A stretch of 40,839 nt of DNA from an uncultured Holophagaceae bacterium (GTDB lineage Bacteria > Acidobacteriota > Holophagae > Holophagales > Holophagaceae): the NCBI GenBank assembly GCA_903863195.1, contig CAIPAY010000067.1:1-40839 (forward strand), given 5' to 3'. The notes under the pieces are model-generated. The model worked only from the letters and a program-made list of their open reading frames with translations. It ran no database searches and was not told where the DNA came from. The translations under genes and the position numbers were made by a program. Below, one piece after another: positions 7,524 through 15,618 of the stretch. Numbering within the stretch: position 1 is the stretch's first letter; every line of letters starts with the position of its first letter.

Positions 7524-9121
7524 TAGAAAGTACTCCCTCCCAGGCGGGCCCGCAGCTTCCTGCGGAGGTTCAGCGCGAAGATGTTGAGGATCACGACCAC
7601 GGCCAGGAGCAGGAGGCTGGCCATGAAGACCATGGGCTTGGCCGCCTCGGAGTTGGGGCTCTGGAAGCCGACGTCGTAGATGTGGAAGCCGAGGTGCATG
7701 AACTTGCGGTCGAGATGGAAGAAGGGGAAGGTGCCATCAAGGGGCATGGAGGGGGCCAGCTTCACCACGCCCGTGAGCATGAGGGGCGCCACCTCGCCGG
7801 CGCCGCGGGCGATGGCCAGGATCAGGCCCGTGAGGATGCCCGGCGTGGCGGCGGGGAGGACCACGTTCCACAGGGTCTGCCACTTGGTGGCCCCCATGGC
7901 CAGGCTGGCCTCCCGCTGGGACCGGGCCACCGACCCCAGAGCCTCTTCCGTGGCAACGACCACCACCGGGACCGTGAGCAGGGCCAGCGTCAGCGAGGCC
8001 CAGAGGATCCCGCCGGTGCCGTAGGTGGGTGTCGGCAGGCTCTCCGCGAAGAACATCCGGTCGATGCTGCCGCCGAGGGTGTAGACGAAGAAGCCGAGGC
8101 CGAACACGCCGAAGACGATGGAGGGCACCCCCGCCAGGTTGTTCACGGCCACGCGGACGGCCCGGACCAGCCAGCCTTGCCGCGCGTATTCCCGCAGGTA
8201 GAGGGCCGTGACGACGCCCAGGGGCACGACCATGACGGACATGACCAGGACCATCATCACGGTGCCGAAGATGGCCGGGAAGATGCCACCCTCGGTGTTG
8301 GATTCCCGCGGATCGCCCGCGACGAACTCCCACAGCCGGGCCAGGTAGACCCCCAGCCGTCCGGGGGTACTGAGGGTGTTGGCGGGCACGATGCGGACCA
8401 CCGAGGCCAGGGGCCACTCCTTCTTCTGGCCGTCAACGGTCTCCAGGCCAAGTACCCAGGCCTTGGTGTCAGCCCGGGTCTGGTCGAGGGAGGTCTGTAG
8501 GGCATCGTAGGTGCTCTGGAGCCCCGCGACCTCCGCGTCGAGCGTGGCCAGGCGGCCCACGTCGCCGCGCAGTTCAAGGCCCTTGCGGGTCACCCGGAGC
8601 TTCTCGATGCGGCGGTTGAGTTCGCCCACCTTGCCGACCTCGATGCTGTGGAGCTGGTCGAGGAGGCGCCGGCTCTCGGGCAGGCGGGCCTGGGCCTCGG
8701 CCAGGGCCCGGTCCCCCTCGGCGACCACCGCGCCCAGGTGGCTGATGGAGGCGATCCGGCCCAGGAAGGGGCCGTATTCCGAGCGCTCCAGCAGCACCGC
8801 CTCCCGGGGCTGGGTCGGGGTGCTCATGCCGGTGGCGGGGACCCAGCGGAAGTCCTGGCCGTAGATGTCGCGGTTCCCCACCCGGAACTGGACCTTCGCG
8901 GATTCCTCCCCTCGGGCGGGCTCACGGTCTGTGATCTCGCCCAGCACCACGCCCTCGGTGGTCTGCACCTGCAGCAGGGGGCCAGGCCAGAAGAAGCCCA
9001 GGCCGCGGGCGGCGATGTAGCCCACCAGGCTGATGATCATGGCCAGGGAGAAGGCCAGGGTGGCTCCCGAGAACCACACGAAGCCGCTGCCGCGACGGAG
9101 GTGTTCAGCCAGGCGCGTCAT
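7523..9121 (-). CDS. pstA: Phosphate ABC transporter permease PstA, long form with coiled-coil insertion
   Basis: One of the two permeases of the phosphate importer. The C-terminal half (about residues 280-525) is a MetI-like domain with several helices and the EAA loop [21 protein letters not shown] that contacts PstB. The protein has 532 residues, against about 290-300 for the short form. A first helix near residues 17-38 is followed by a large, probably periplasmic, insertion (about 40-280) that includes a predicted coiled coil rich in Leu, Glu and Arg (for example [20 protein letters not shown]). Long PstA proteins are known in Pseudomonas and related groups. Start and stop overlap the neighbouring genes by one base (TGATG with pstC, TAATG with pstB). 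Confidence 0.92.
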   Translation of the reverse strand: MTRLAEHLRRGSGFVWFSGATLAFSLAMIISLVGYIAARGLGFFWPGPLLQVQTTEGVVLGEITDREPARGEESAKVQFRVGNRDIYGQDFRWVPATGMSTPTQPREAVLLERSEYGPFLGRIASISHLGAVVAEGDRALAEAQARLPESRRLLDQLHSIEVGKVGELNRRIEKLRVTRKGLELRGDVGRLATLDAEVAGLQSTYDALQTSLDQTRADTKAWVLGLETVDGQKKEWPLASVVRIVPANTLSTPGRLGVYLARLWEFVAGDPRESNTEGGIFPAIFGTVMMVLVMSVMVVPLGVVTALYLREYARQGWLVRAVRVAVNNLAGVPSIVFGVFGLGFFVYTLGGSIDRMFFAESLPTPTYGTGGILWASLTLALLTVPVVVVATEEALGSVARSQREASLAMGATKWQTLWNVVLPAATPGILTGLILAIARGAGEVAPLMLTGVVKLAPSMPLDGTFPFFHLDRKFMHLGFHIYDVGFQSPNSEAAKPMVFMASLLLLAVVVILNIFALNLRRKLRARLGGSTF

Positions 9122-11292
9122 CAGATGGACTCATAGCGGCGGCGCAGGTGCTGGCGGACCAGCTCGGCGACGGTGTTGAGGACGAAGGTGAACAGGAACA
9201 GCAGGAAGGCCGCCAGGAACAGCACCCGGTAGAGGGTGCCGTGCAGGGGCGCCTCGGGGATCTCCACGGCGATGTTGGCGCTGAGGGTGCGCATGCCATT
9301 GAAGGGACCCCAGTCCATGACCGGTGTGTTCCCCGTGGCCATGAGCACGATCATGGTCTCGCCGATGGCCCGGCCCAGGCCGACCATGGTGGCCGAGAAG
9401 ATGCCGGGACTGGCGGTGGGCAGCACCACCCGCCAGGCGGTCTGCCAGGGGCTGGCGCCGCAGGCGAGGCTGGCCGAGGTGAGGGAGCGCGGCACACTCG
9501 AGAGCGCATCCTCGCTGATGGTGAAGATGATGGGGATGACCGCGAAGCCCATGGCGAAGCCCACCACCAGGCTGTTCCGCTGGTCGTAGGTGACCCCCAG
9601 CGCCGACTGCAGCCAGGTCCGGTAGCTGCCGCCCATGAGGCCGTGCTCTACCCAGGGGCCGACCAGGACCGCGAGGCCGACGGCCAGGAGCAGCACCGGG
9701 GCGATCCAGAGGGCCTCCTGGCCGGTCCCGAAGCGGTTGCGGAAGGGCTGGGAGAGGCGGGTCCAGAAGGGGGCGGCGAGCAGGACGGCCAGCAGCACGC
9801 AAAAGGGGTAGACCAGCACCTCCACGGCGCTGCGCTCCAGGAGGGGGGCCATCACGAGCCCCGCCAGGAAGCCGAGAACCACCGAGGGCAGCGCGGCCAT
9901 GATCTCGACGGCGGGCTTGATGATGTTCCGGAAGCGGGGGGCCGCGAACTGGGAAGTGTAGAGCGCCCCAAGCACGGCCATGGGAAAGGCGAAGAGCATC
10001 GCATAGAGCGTGCCCTTGAGGGTCCCGAAGACCAGCGGCACCAGGCTGAACTTGGGCTCGAAGTCATCGGTGCCGCCCGTGCTCTGCCAGACGTATTCAG
10101 GCTTGCCGTAGCCTTCGAAGTGGGTCTTCCCCCAGAGGACGCCCATGCTGACTTCGGGGTGGGGGGCGTCCAGGGTCCACAGCTGCATGGCGCCGCTGTC
10201 GGCCCGGGCATGGAGGATCAGGTCGCCCCGGGGGGCCATGGCCGCGAGGCCGGTCCCGCTGACGGCAACCGACAGCAGCCGCCGCTCGGTGGTGAGGTGA
10301 TCGACCACGGCCTCGGTCGGCGTCCAGGCCAGGAAGCGCTTGTCCCGCAGGCTGGCCTGGAAGCCCAGGACCGGACCCGACAGGCGGGGGAACTGGTGGA
10401 AGGGCTGCAGCTGGAACTCCTCGCCCAGCCGCGCCCGCTGGTAGGCCACCAGACCGCCCCGGCTGCCCCCCACCAGGATGCTGGACTGCCCCAGGGCATA
10501 GCCCAGGGCCGTGATGGGCTCACCGAAGACTGCCGAGGCGATAACCGTACCGGAGTCCGGCTCCAGGATCAGGAGGCGCCCCTCCCGGGTGCCCACGGCC
10601 AGGGTGGCGCCATCGGCGCTCCAGACCGCGGCGGTGGCTTCCAGGGCCGCTTCAAGGGGAATGGTCTTCCAGGAGGCAGGCGCTTCGCCCGCCAGGTCCG
10701 CTTCCAGCCACCCCAGGCCGGAACCGAGCTGGGCGGCGATCAGCAGTTGGGGGGCCGAGCCCAGGCCGCCGCCCTCCTTGAGCCGGAAGGCAAGGATCCG
10801 AGTGGGGGCGGGGTTCGGGAGGAAGCCGCCCTGCCACTGGGGACTAAGCTCCCAGTGCGAGGGGTCGTTCTCTCCCGCGGGCTTGGTCCAGGTGAGGCGG
10901 GCCAGGAACAGGCGGCCGTCCGCACCGGTCACCAGGGACTCGCCCCGGGTGTTCGGAGGGGTGACATCCCGCCAGGGGAGGGTTGGTCCTCCGCCGGGCG
11001 CGGACAGGGCGCTACCTTCCGGCAGGCGCATCGCCTTCAGGCCCGTCTCGCGGGAGAGCGTGACCGCGGCCTTCCCGGACTCATCCAGCCAGACACCACT
11101 GGCAGGAGTGCTCTGGAGGGTGCCGGCCTGGCTGACTCGGGGCGGCAGGAAGAGGGGGGCTGCTTCTTTGAGGATGAAGAGCAGCATGGCGAGCACGGCG
11201 CCGATAATCAGGAGACCCCCGCCGGAGATGGCGAAGGTCATGAAGCGATCCACGCGTTGGGCGCGGGCCTGGATACCTGGATTGCTGGCCAT
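9121..11292 (-). CDS. pstC: Phosphate ABC transporter permease PstC, long form with beta-propeller-like insertion
   Basis: The second permease of the phosphate importer. At 723 residues it is more than twice the short E. coli form. A first transmembrane helix (about 18-45) leads into a periplasmic-side region of about 350 residues with repeated WD40-like blades, for example VWSADGATLAVGTREGRLLI and ILVGGSRGGLVAYQRA. The C-terminal MetI-like domain (about 420-715) has the helices LKGTLYAMLFAFPMAVLGAL and LPSVVLGFLAGLVM and the EAA loop LTSASLACGASPWQTAWRVV. Long PstC proteins occur in some Proteobacteria; the role of the insertion is not known. The gene follows pstS after a strong hairpin. Confidence 0.92.
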   Translation of the reverse strand: MASNPGIQARAQRVDRFMTFAISGGGLLIIGAVLAMLLFILKEAAPLFLPPRVSQAGTLQSTPASGVWLDESGKAAVTLSRETGLKAMRLPEGSALSAPGGGPTLPWRDVTPPNTRGESLVTGADGRLFLARLTWTKPAGENDPSHWELSPQWQGGFLPNPAPTRILAFRLKEGGGLGSAPQLLIAAQLGSGLGWLEADLAGEAPASWKTIPLEAALEATAAVWSADGATLAVGTREGRLLILEPDSGTVIASAVFGEPITALGYALGQSSILVGGSRGGLVAYQRARLGEEFQLQPFHQFPRLSGPVLGFQASLRDKRFLAWTPTEAVVDHLTTERRLLSVAVSGTGLAAMAPRGDLILHARADSGAMQLWTLDAPHPEVSMGVLWGKTHFEGYGKPEYVWQSTGGTDDFEPKFSLVPLVFGTLKGTLYAMLFAFPMAVLGALYTSQFAAPRFRNIIKPAVEIMAALPSVVLGFLAGLVMAPLLERSAVEVLVYPFCVLLAVLLAAPFWTRLSQPFRNRFGTGQEALWIAPVLLLAVGLAVLVGPWVEHGLMGGSYRTWLQSALGVTYDQRNSLVVGFAMGFAVIPIIFTISEDALSSVPRSLTSASLACGASPWQTAWRVVLPTASPGIFSATMVGLGRAIGETMIVLMATGNTPVMDWGPFNGMRTLSANIAVEIPEAPLHGTLYRVLFLAAFLLFLFTFVLNTVAELVRQHLRRRYESI

Positions 11293-11310
11293 GGAAGCTC
11301 AATCAGAGAA

Positions 11311-11349
11311 TCAGGCGGAGGGGACGGGGATCCCGAGCCCTCCGCCTGA
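11311..11349 (-). terminator. Intercistronic hairpin between pstS and pstC
   Basis: TCAGGCGGAGGG (11311-11322) and CCCTCCGCCTGA (11338-11349) are a perfect 12-bp inverted repeat, and the loop can pair again as CGGG-GAT-CCCG. It lies just after the pstS stop and before pstC with no T-run. It probably acts as a partial terminator or as a 3'-end stabiliser of pstS mRNA, which would give more binding protein than permease. That role is inferred. Confidence 0.6.
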
Positions 11350-11358
11350 GGTTGGCGA

Positions 11359-12336
11359 CTACTTCAGCTTGGAGGTCTCTTCGCCTTCCATCTTCGCGGT
11401 CAGGGGCAGGAAGCCGTCCTTGACCACGATCTCCTGGCCTTCCTTGCTCAGGACGAACTTGAGGAACTCGCGGGTCAGCGGGTCGATGGGCTTCTTGGGA
11501 TCCTTGTTGAGGTAGACGTAGAGGAAACGGGAGAGGGGATACTTGCCGCTCAGGGCGTTCTCGTAGGTGGCCGGGAAGGCGGCGCCGCCGTTCTTCTTCT
11601 CGTCGGACAGGGGCACGGCCCGGACGCCGGAGGTGGCGTAGCCGATGCCGCTGTAGCCGATGGCGAAGCGGTCGGAACCCACGCTCTGGACCACGGAGGA
11701 GGAGCCGGGCTGTTCCTTGACGGTGTCCTTGTAGTCCCCCTTGAAGAGGGCGTGCTCCTTGAAGTAGCCGTAGGTGCCACTGGCGCTGTTGCGGCCATAG
11801 AGGCTCAGGGTGCGGTTCGCGGCCTCGCCGGTCAGGCCCAGCTCACCCCAGGTCTTGAGGTCCTTGGCGGCGCCGCCCTTCCGGGTCTTGGAGAACATGG
11901 CGTCCACCTGCTGCAGGCTCAAAGCCTTGATGGGGTTGTTCTTGTGGACGAAGACCGCCAGGGTGTCGATGGCCACGGCCACCTTGGTGGGCTTGTAGCC
12001 GTATTTCTTCTCGAACTTGTCCATCTCCTCGGCCTTCATCTCCCGGCTCATGGGGCCCAGCTGGCTGGTGCCTTCGATGAGGGCGGGGGGGGCGGTGGTG
12101 GAGCCCTTGCCTTCGACCTGGATCTTCACGTTGGGGTATTTCTTGTTGAACCCTTCCACCCAGTAGGCCATCAGGTTGTTCAAGGTGTCGGAGCCGATGG
12201 AGTTGAGGTTCCCGCTGACGCCGGAGACCTTCTTGTAGGTGGTGAGCTTGCTGTCCACCTTGACGGTCTGGGCCTGGGCGATGACTGAGAGCAACAGCCC
12301 CGCGACGATGGTCTGGGCCAGAGTTCGGATCCTCAT
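11359..12336 (-). CDS. pstS: Periplasmic phosphate-binding protein PstS
   Basis: The substrate-binding component of the phosphate importer, 325 residues. The N terminus [20 protein letters not shown] is a Sec signal peptide, with probable cleavage after AQAQ. The mature protein has the PBP-like phosphate-binding features: [67 protein letters not shown] and [17 protein letters not shown]. The ATG at 12336 is preceded by AGGAGG about six bases upstream, which excludes the longer open frame to 12687. It is first in the operon and separated from pstC by a 12-bp hairpin. A GTTAC-N6-GTAAC box 61 bases upstream may be the phosphate-control site. Confidence 0.95.
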   Translation of the reverse strand: MRIRTLAQTIVAGLLLSVIAQAQTVKVDSKLTTYKKVSGVSGNLNSIGSDTLNNLMAYWVEGFNKKYPNVKIQVEGKGSTTAPPALIEGTSQLGPMSREMKAEEMDKFEKKYGYKPTKVAVAIDTLAVFVHKNNPIKALSLQQVDAMFSKTRKGGAAKDLKTWGELGLTGEAANRTLSLYGRNSASGTYGYFKEHALFKGDYKDTVKEQPGSSSVVQSVGSDRFAIGYSGIGYATSGVRAVPLSDEKKNGGAAFPATYENALSGKYPLSRFLYVYLNKDPKKPIDPLTREFLKFVLSKEGQEIVVKDGFLPLTAKMEGEETSKLK

Positions 12337-12396
12337 GGATTCCTCCTGTGTGAACCCCAGCCTGGGCAGGCCAGGTAAAGGGGGGTACTCAGGCGC

Positions 12397-12412
12397 GTTA
12401 CATCGGTGTAAC
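12397..12412 (-). promoter_or_regulatory. Candidate Pho box upstream of pstS
   Basis: GTTACATCGGTGTAAC has inverted arms of six bases (GTTACA/TGTAAC) and equally an 11-base-phased pair of GTNAC half-sites, matching how PhoB dimers bind tandem sites. It lies 61 bases upstream of the pstS start. The same 5-6-5 architecture occurs at 3217-3232. Assignment to PhoB is inference from operon context. Confidence 0.5.
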
Positions 12413-12433
12413 TTCACCCCCGGCCGATCCTGC

Positions 12434-12462
12434 TTGCCCTCGGGAAAATAAGTGGGTTTAAT
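12434..12462 (+). promoter_or_regulatory. Sigma70-type promoter for the RNase E/G gene
   Basis: TTGCCC (12434-12439) and TTTAAT (12457-12462) are separated by exactly 17 bases, in the only AT-rich stretch of the region, facing rng. Transcription from here would give a leader of about 200 bases. Confidence 0.5.
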
Positions 12463-12668
12463 GTTTATAGATCCCGCGTGCCGTTCGAGGCGCAGCCCAG
12501 GTACGGGGGTCGCGACCATCCCGCTTTTTCTCCCCCGGGTGGCCGAAGTCAGGGCAGGGCCCCCTTCGGTTTCCCGATTCACCCATCCCAACCCCATCAA
12601 TCCCCAGGGCCGCTGAGCCTGCCGGGCGTAAGCCGCAGCGAAGCCCCTGGCCCCCGAGAGGAGGCCCT

Positions 12669-14882
12669 TTGAGCCCCAAGAAAACAATGCTGATCAACGC
12701 CACGGATCCCGAAGAGATCCGCGTGGCCACCCTGATCGACGGTGTGCTGTTCGACTTTGATGTCGAATTTTTACACAACGAAAAAATCAAGGGCAACATC
12801 TACAAGGCCCGGGTCGTCCGGGCTGACACCAGCCTTCAGGCCGCCTTCGTGCACTTCGGCGGCCAGAAGAACGGCTTCCTGCCCATGGGCGAGCTGCCCC
12901 GGGACCTGAGCGGCGATGGCCGCCGCGGCCGCATCCAGGACGTGCTGTCCCGGGATCAGGAGATCCTGGTCCAGGCCGTGCGCGAGGAGCTCGGCTCCAA
13001 GGGCGCGATGATGACCGGGCAGGTCAGCATGGCCGGCCGCTACCTGGTGATCACCCCCGGCAACCCCGTGAACGGCATCAGCCGCAAGATCGAGAGCACC
13101 GAGGAGCGCCGCCACTTCAAGCAGCTCATCGACACCCTGGAGATCCCTGAGGACATCGGCGTCATCGTCCGCACCGCGAGCCTGGGCGTCACCAAGGAGG
13201 ACTTCCAGCGCGATCTGGACTACCTCCTGGACTCCTACAAGGAAGTGCTGGCCCGCTACAAGCACCGGCAGGGCCCTGGCCTCGTCTGGCAGGAGGATGA
13301 CGTCGTCACCCGCACTCTGCGCGACACCTTCAGCTCCGACGTGGAGGAAGTGCAGATCGATGACCTGGACACCTTCCACGCCGCCCAGTCCTTTTTCAAG
13401 CGCACGATGCCCCAGTACCTCGATGTGCTGAAGCACTACACCGGCAAGAAGCCCCTGTTCTCCCGCCACCAGCTGGAAGAGCAGATCGACCGCATCTACG
13501 GCCGGAAGGTGCCTCTGCCTAGCGGCGGAGCCCTGGTGCTGGACCAGACCGAGGCCCTGGTGGCCATCGACGTCAACAGCGGCAAGACCTCCGGCGACGG
13601 TGTCGAGGACATGGCCTCCAAGACCAACCTGGAAGCCGCGGAGGAAGTGGCCCGGCAGCTGCGCCTGCGCGACCTGGCGGGGCTCATCGCCATCGACTTC
13701 ATCGACATGAAGCGCGAGAGCCACATCCGCGCCGTGCAGGACCGCCTGGTCGAGTGCCTCAAGGCCGACAAGGCCCGCATGGAGGTCGGCAAGATCAACC
13801 GCTTCGGCGTGCTGGTCATGACCCGCCAGCGCATCCGCCCCAGCCTGCAGCACGTGAACCACGAGACCTGCCCCACCTGCACCGGCACCGGCAAGGTCAA
13901 GACCATGGAGGCCCTGGTGCTGTCCGTCATGCGCCGCGTCCACGGCATCCTGGCCAAGGGCGGCATCGGCGAGATCCGCATCAAGCTGGCGCCTTCCATC
14001 GCCGCGGCGGTGCTGAACCAGAAGCGCCGCGAGCTGATCGTCATGGAGGAGCAGAGCGAGGCCCGAATCCTCATCCAGGCCGACTGGTCCATGAGCTATG
14101 GCGAGATGGCCGCCGAGATCGAGCGCGCCGAGGAGGCCCCGGTCGAGAAGGTGAGCGCACCCAAGCCGCCCCGCGAGAAGGGCTCCCCCGAGGACGAGAC
14201 CGTGGTCCTGGGCGGGGACAGCCCCATCTCCTTCGAGAAGGCCCTGGGCGAGAACACCAAGGACGCCAAGAAGGAAGCCTTCAAATACGATCGCCGGGAT
14301 GTGCAGCGGGCGGCCCTCGATGAGCGGGAGCGCCTCCGCGCCCTGTTCGAGAGCGCCAAGCCCGAGGACGAGGAGGCCGAGGAGGGCGGCGAGGAATCCG
14401 CGGACTCCGTGGACGAGGCCAAGGGCGAAGGGGCCAAGCGCAAGCGCCGCCGCCGTCGCCGCAAGGGCGGTGCCGACCGGGCCGAAGGGTCCACCCAGAC
14501 CACAGGCGCCGAGGCGAATGACCAACAGGACGACTCCCAGCCCGTGCCGCCCGCCTTCTCTGCGGATATGGTCGCCAGCCTGCTGACGCCCAGTCCCCGG
14601 CCCCGGATCGGTGCCGCGCCCGCGCCCGCTGCCGAGCCTACGCCCGGCAAGCCCCGGCGCACCCCCCGCGCCAAGGTGGCCGCCACCCCGGAGCCGGCCC
14701 CTGTGGCTGCGCCCGAGCCCGTGGCCGCGCCGGTACCCGAGCCTGCGGTGGAGAAGCCGCTGAAGAAGAAGGCCGCACCCAAGGCCAAGCCGGCCGCTGC
14801 CAAGAAGCCCAAGGCGGAGGCGCCCGTCGAGGCCGCTCCCAAGCCCAAGGCGACCCGAGTCAAGAAGCCCAAGGCCGAGTAG
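12669..14882 (+). CDS. rng: Ribonuclease E/G family endoribonuclease
   Basis: An endoribonuclease of the RNase E/G family, acting in mRNA decay and rRNA/tRNA maturation. The S1 domain (about 38-100) reads [20 protein letters not shown]. The catalytic Mg2+ aspartates are Asp301 ([10 protein letters not shown]) and Asp343 ([12 protein letters not shown]), and the Zn-link cysteines are Cys401 and Cys404 (CPTCTGTGK). The catalytic part ends near residue 490. A tail of about 245 residues follows: acidic, then a [12 protein letters not shown] patch, then Ala/Pro/Lys repeats resembling an RNase E-type RNA- or protein-binding scaffold. Start is TTG at 12669, preceded by AGGAGG seven bases upstream; the first ATG (12687) is too far from it. 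It begins a plus-strand run with the ZIP gene and lptD. Confidence 0.93.
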   Translation: MSPKKTMLINATDPEEIRVATLIDGVLFDFDVEFLHNEKIKGNIYKARVVRADTSLQAAFVHFGGQKNGFLPMGELPRDLSGDGRRGRIQDVLSRDQEILVQAVREELGSKGAMMTGQVSMAGRYLVITPGNPVNGISRKIESTEERRHFKQLIDTLEIPEDIGVIVRTASLGVTKEDFQRDLDYLLDSYKEVLARYKHRQGPGLVWQEDDVVTRTLRDTFSSDVEEVQIDDLDTFHAAQSFFKRTMPQYLDVLKHYTGKKPLFSRHQLEEQIDRIYGRKVPLPSGGALVLDQTEALVAIDVNSGKTSGDGVEDMASKTNLEAAEEVARQLRLRDLAGLIAIDFIDMKRESHIRAVQDRLVECLKADKARMEVGKINRFGVLVMTRQRIRPSLQHVNHETCPTCTGTGKVKTMEALVLSVMRRVHGILAKGGIGEIRIKLAPSIAAAVLNQKRRELIVMEEQSEARILIQADWSMSYGEMAAEIERAEEAPVEKVSAPKPPREKGSPEDETVVLGGDSPISFEKALGENTKDAKKEAFKYDRRDVQRAALDERERLRALFESAKPEDEEAEEGGEESADSVDEAKGEGAKRKRRRRRRKGGADRAEGSTQTTGAEANDQQDDSQPVPPAFSADMVASLLTPSPRPRIGAAPAPAAEPTPGKPRRTPRAKVAATPEPAPVAAPEPVAAPVPEPAVEKPLKKKAAPKAKPAAAKKPKAEAPVEAAPKPKATRVKKPKAE

Positions 14883-14888
14883 CCGCCC

Positions 14889-15611
14889 GTGTCCCTCTAC
14901 TGGCTGGCGCCCCTCGCCTCCCTGGCCACCCTCCTGGGTGGCTGGGGAGTGGTGCGCTTCCTCCAGGGACGGGCCCAGTTCATGCGCCTGCTCTCGGGCG
15001 TGGCGGCGGGCTACCTGCTGTCCCTGACCCTGGTGCGGATCATTCCCGAGTCCCTGGAGTCCAGCGGGGGCGAGGCCAATGCCCTCTGGGTGCTCGGGGG
15101 CTACCTCCTGGTCCACGTCATGGAGCACGGCATCACGCTGCACTTCCACTACGGGGAGGAGACCCACAAGGACGGGAGTCCGCTGAGCGGCGTGCTGGCC
15201 CTGGTGGGCCTATCCCTGCACAGCCTCATGGACGGCGTCGCCATCGCCGCGGCCCTCTCCACCCACAGCAACCTGGGTCCCCTCGTGGTCCTGGGCATCC
15301 TCTTCCACCGGATCCCGGAGGGAGGCACCATCGCCTCCATCTTCCTGGTGCGGGGCTTCGGCAACCGGGCCGCGCTGCTGGCGGCGGGCACCCTCGCCCT
15401 GGCGGCCCTGGTGGGAGCTGCCGGCCAGTCCATGCTGCACCTGCCCCTGGGACCGATCCTGGGCCTGACCGCGGGCCTGGCCCTCTATGTGGCCAGCTCG
15501 GACCTGCTCCCCGAGGTGCAGAAGGTCTCGGGACTCCGCGGCACCGCGGCCCTGCTGTCCGGCGTGGGCATCTTCCTCCTAAGCGCGCGGCTGCTGCCGC
15601 ACCACCACTGA
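14889..15611 (+). CDS. ZIP-family divalent metal transporter
   Basis: A 240-residue inner-membrane protein of the ZIP (SLC39-like) family, moving zinc, iron or related cations toward the cytoplasm. The paired metal-site motifs are clear: HSLMDGVAIAAAL in helix 4 and FHRIPEGG in helix 5. About eight hydrophobic segments are visible. Several histidines in the loop before helix 4 (EHGITLHFHYGEETH) and the HHH end are typical metal-rich stretches. The GTG start at 14889 lies six bases after the rng stop, so it is probably cotranscribed with rng. The metal cannot be told from sequence. Confidence 0.9.
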   Translation: MSLYWLAPLASLATLLGGWGVVRFLQGRAQFMRLLSGVAAGYLLSLTLVRIIPESLESSGGEANALWVLGGYLLVHVMEHGITLHFHYGEETHKDGSPLSGVLALVGLSLHSLMDGVAIAAALSTHSNLGPLVVLGILFHRIPEGGTIASIFLVRGFGNRAALLAAGTLALAALVGAAGQSMLHLPLGPILGLTAGLALYVASSDLLPEVQKVSGLRGTAALLSGVGIFLLSARLLPHHH

Positions 15612-15618
15612 CCGCCCC

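Larger units (their letters stand above)
12337..12668. other. Divergent pstS / rng intergenic region
   Basis: This 332-base gap between pstS (minus) and the RNase E/G gene (plus) holds the upstream regulatory DNA of both. Seen here are the pstS ribosome site, a GTTAC-N6-GTAAC box (12397-12412), a sigma70-like promoter toward rng (12434-12462) in an AT-rich island at 12445-12475, and the GAGGAGG ribosome site just before the rng TTG start. Bases 12480-12655 are GC-rich, show nothing specific and form a long rng leader, where RNase E autoregulation could act. Confidence 0.6.

Noticed and set aside
9148..11349. Open frame of 733 codons on the plus strand opposite pstC
   Set aside because: Low-complexity Gly/Glu/His composition, no domain, and pstC motifs on the other strand are unambiguous.
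12771..15167. Open frame of 798 codons on the minus strand opposite the RNase E/G gene
   Set aside because: Its residues are a His/Leu/Gly-rich shadow of the real gene, typical of GC-rich DNA; the plus strand carries all catalytic motifs.
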